Source: an uncultured Eubacteriales bacterium (GTDB taxonomy: Bacteria; Bacillota; Clostridia; Oscillospirales; Oscillospiraceae). From it: DNA of 6,451 nt. The translations under genes were made by a program, and so were the position numbers. Position 1 is the stretch's first letter. Each line of letters begins with the position of its first letter. Under the pieces are notes generated by a model that was not told the origin of the DNA, did no database searches, and was given only the letters and a program-made list of their open reading frames with translations. The DNA lies in NCBI GenBank assembly GCA_900540635.1, contig UQGU01000085.1, forward strand, positions 1 to 6,451, read 5' to 3'. This document shows, in pieces, positions 5,866 through 6,451 of this stretch.

Positions 5866-6451
5866 ATGGAAACATACGGAATTGAAAAGTATGGCATTAC
5901 CGGTACTACCGAGATTGTCCATAATCCTTCCTACGAGCTGCTCTACAATGAGGAGACCAAGCCCGGCCTGGAAGGCTACGAGGTCGGTCAGAAGACCGAG
6001 CTGGATACCATTAACGTCATGACCGGCATCTACACCGGCCGTTCCCCCAAAGACAAGTACATCGTCATGGACGAGAACTCCAAGGACACCGTGTGGTGGA
6101 CCTCCGACGCGTACAAGAACGACAACCACCCCATGTCCGAGTCCACCTGGAAGGCAGTGAAGGACCTGGCCATCAAGGAGCTGTCCAACAAGAAGCTGTA
6201 CGTTGTGGATGCCTTCTGCGGCGCCAACAAGGATACCCGCATGGCTGTCCGCTTCATCGTGGAAGTGGCATGGCAGGCACACTTTGTCACCAATATGTTC
6301 ATCCGTCCCTCCGCTGAGGAGCTGAAGAACTTCAAGCCCGACTTCATCGTCTACAATGCCTCCAAGGCAAAGGTCGAGAACTTCAAGGAGCTGGGCCTGA
6401 ACTCCGAGACCTGCGTGGCCTTCAACATCACCTCCCGTGAGCAGGTCATCA
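5866..6451 (+). CDS. pckA: Phosphoenolpyruvate carboxykinase (ATP), 5' part
   Basis: PckA interconverts oxaloacetate and ATP with phosphoenolpyruvate, CO2 and ADP in the cytoplasm. In fermenting gut anaerobes it often runs toward oxaloacetate, fixing CO2 and making ATP on the way to succinate; in others it serves gluconeogenesis. The 195 complete codons here align well with my memory of the N-terminal domain of the E. coli enzyme: NPSYELLY, then TGIYTGRSPKDKY (R59, equivalent to the oxaloacetate-binding Arg65 of E. coli), LYVVDAFCGANKDTR, EVAWQAHFVTNMFIRPS, FKPDFIVYNASK and LNSETCVAFN. The frame is open to the window edge; the family is usually about 530-540 residues, so roughly a third is visible. 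The nucleotide- and metal-binding residues lie outside. The gene has its own promoter and leader and is separated from the ABC-F gene by a terminator. Its codon use looks less GC-extreme than the kinase, consistent with high expression. Confidence 0.95.
   Translation, partial: METYGIEKYGITGTTEIVHNPSYELLYNEETKPGLEGYEVGQKTELDTINVMTGIYTGRSPKDKYIVMDENSKDTVWWTSDAYKNDNHPMSESTWKAVKDLAIKELSNKKLYVVDAFCGANKDTRMAVRFIVEVAWQAHFVTNMFIRPSAEELKNFKPDFIVYNASKAKVENFKELGLNSETCVAFNITSREQVI

Overview
The window is GC-rich in its genes, with clearly AT-richer promoter stretches. It has strong AGGAG-type ribosome binding sites, and its gene content (multi-PAS hybrid histidine kinase, ABC-F ATPase, ATP-type PEP carboxykinase) suits a high-GC anaerobic Firmicute. 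The short 'CCTTCCCCGGAGGGGAAGG' intergenic repeats resemble those I associate with Oscillospiraceae relatives such as Oscillibacter, Flavonifractor or Faecalibacterium. That placement is inference from style, not from a marker gene.

Layout. Bases 1-215 are non-coding and hold three copies of a roughly 60-bp palindromic repeat in +, -, + order. Bases 216-373 form an AT-rich promoter region with a near-perfect 25-bp tandem duplication of a promoter core. Bases 374-3595 encode a soluble hybrid sensor histidine kinase: several PAS-like input regions, HisKA, HATPase, a degenerate receiver, then an intact receiver. A 59-bp gap carrying a fragment of the same repeat family leads into a 590-residue Uup-like ABC-F ATPase (3655-5427), which ends in a good intrinsic terminator (5444-5494). 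Bases 5495-5865 are AT-rich. They hold a small hairpin, a possible 23-codon ORF with a strong ribosome binding site and a weak terminator-like hairpin, then the promoter and structured leader of pckA. The 5' third of pckA (5866 onward) runs off the window.

How the genes relate. The kinase and ABC-F genes point the same way with no clear promoter between them, so they may be co-transcribed, but no functional link is evident. pckA is a separate unit of central metabolism, with its own promoter and ribosome binding site. No clearly new multi-gene system is visible. The items most worth a second look are the duplicated promoter with an embedded palindrome, the kinase receiver with Asn in place of the phospho-acceptor Asp, the candidate small ORF, and the hairpin in the pckA leader.
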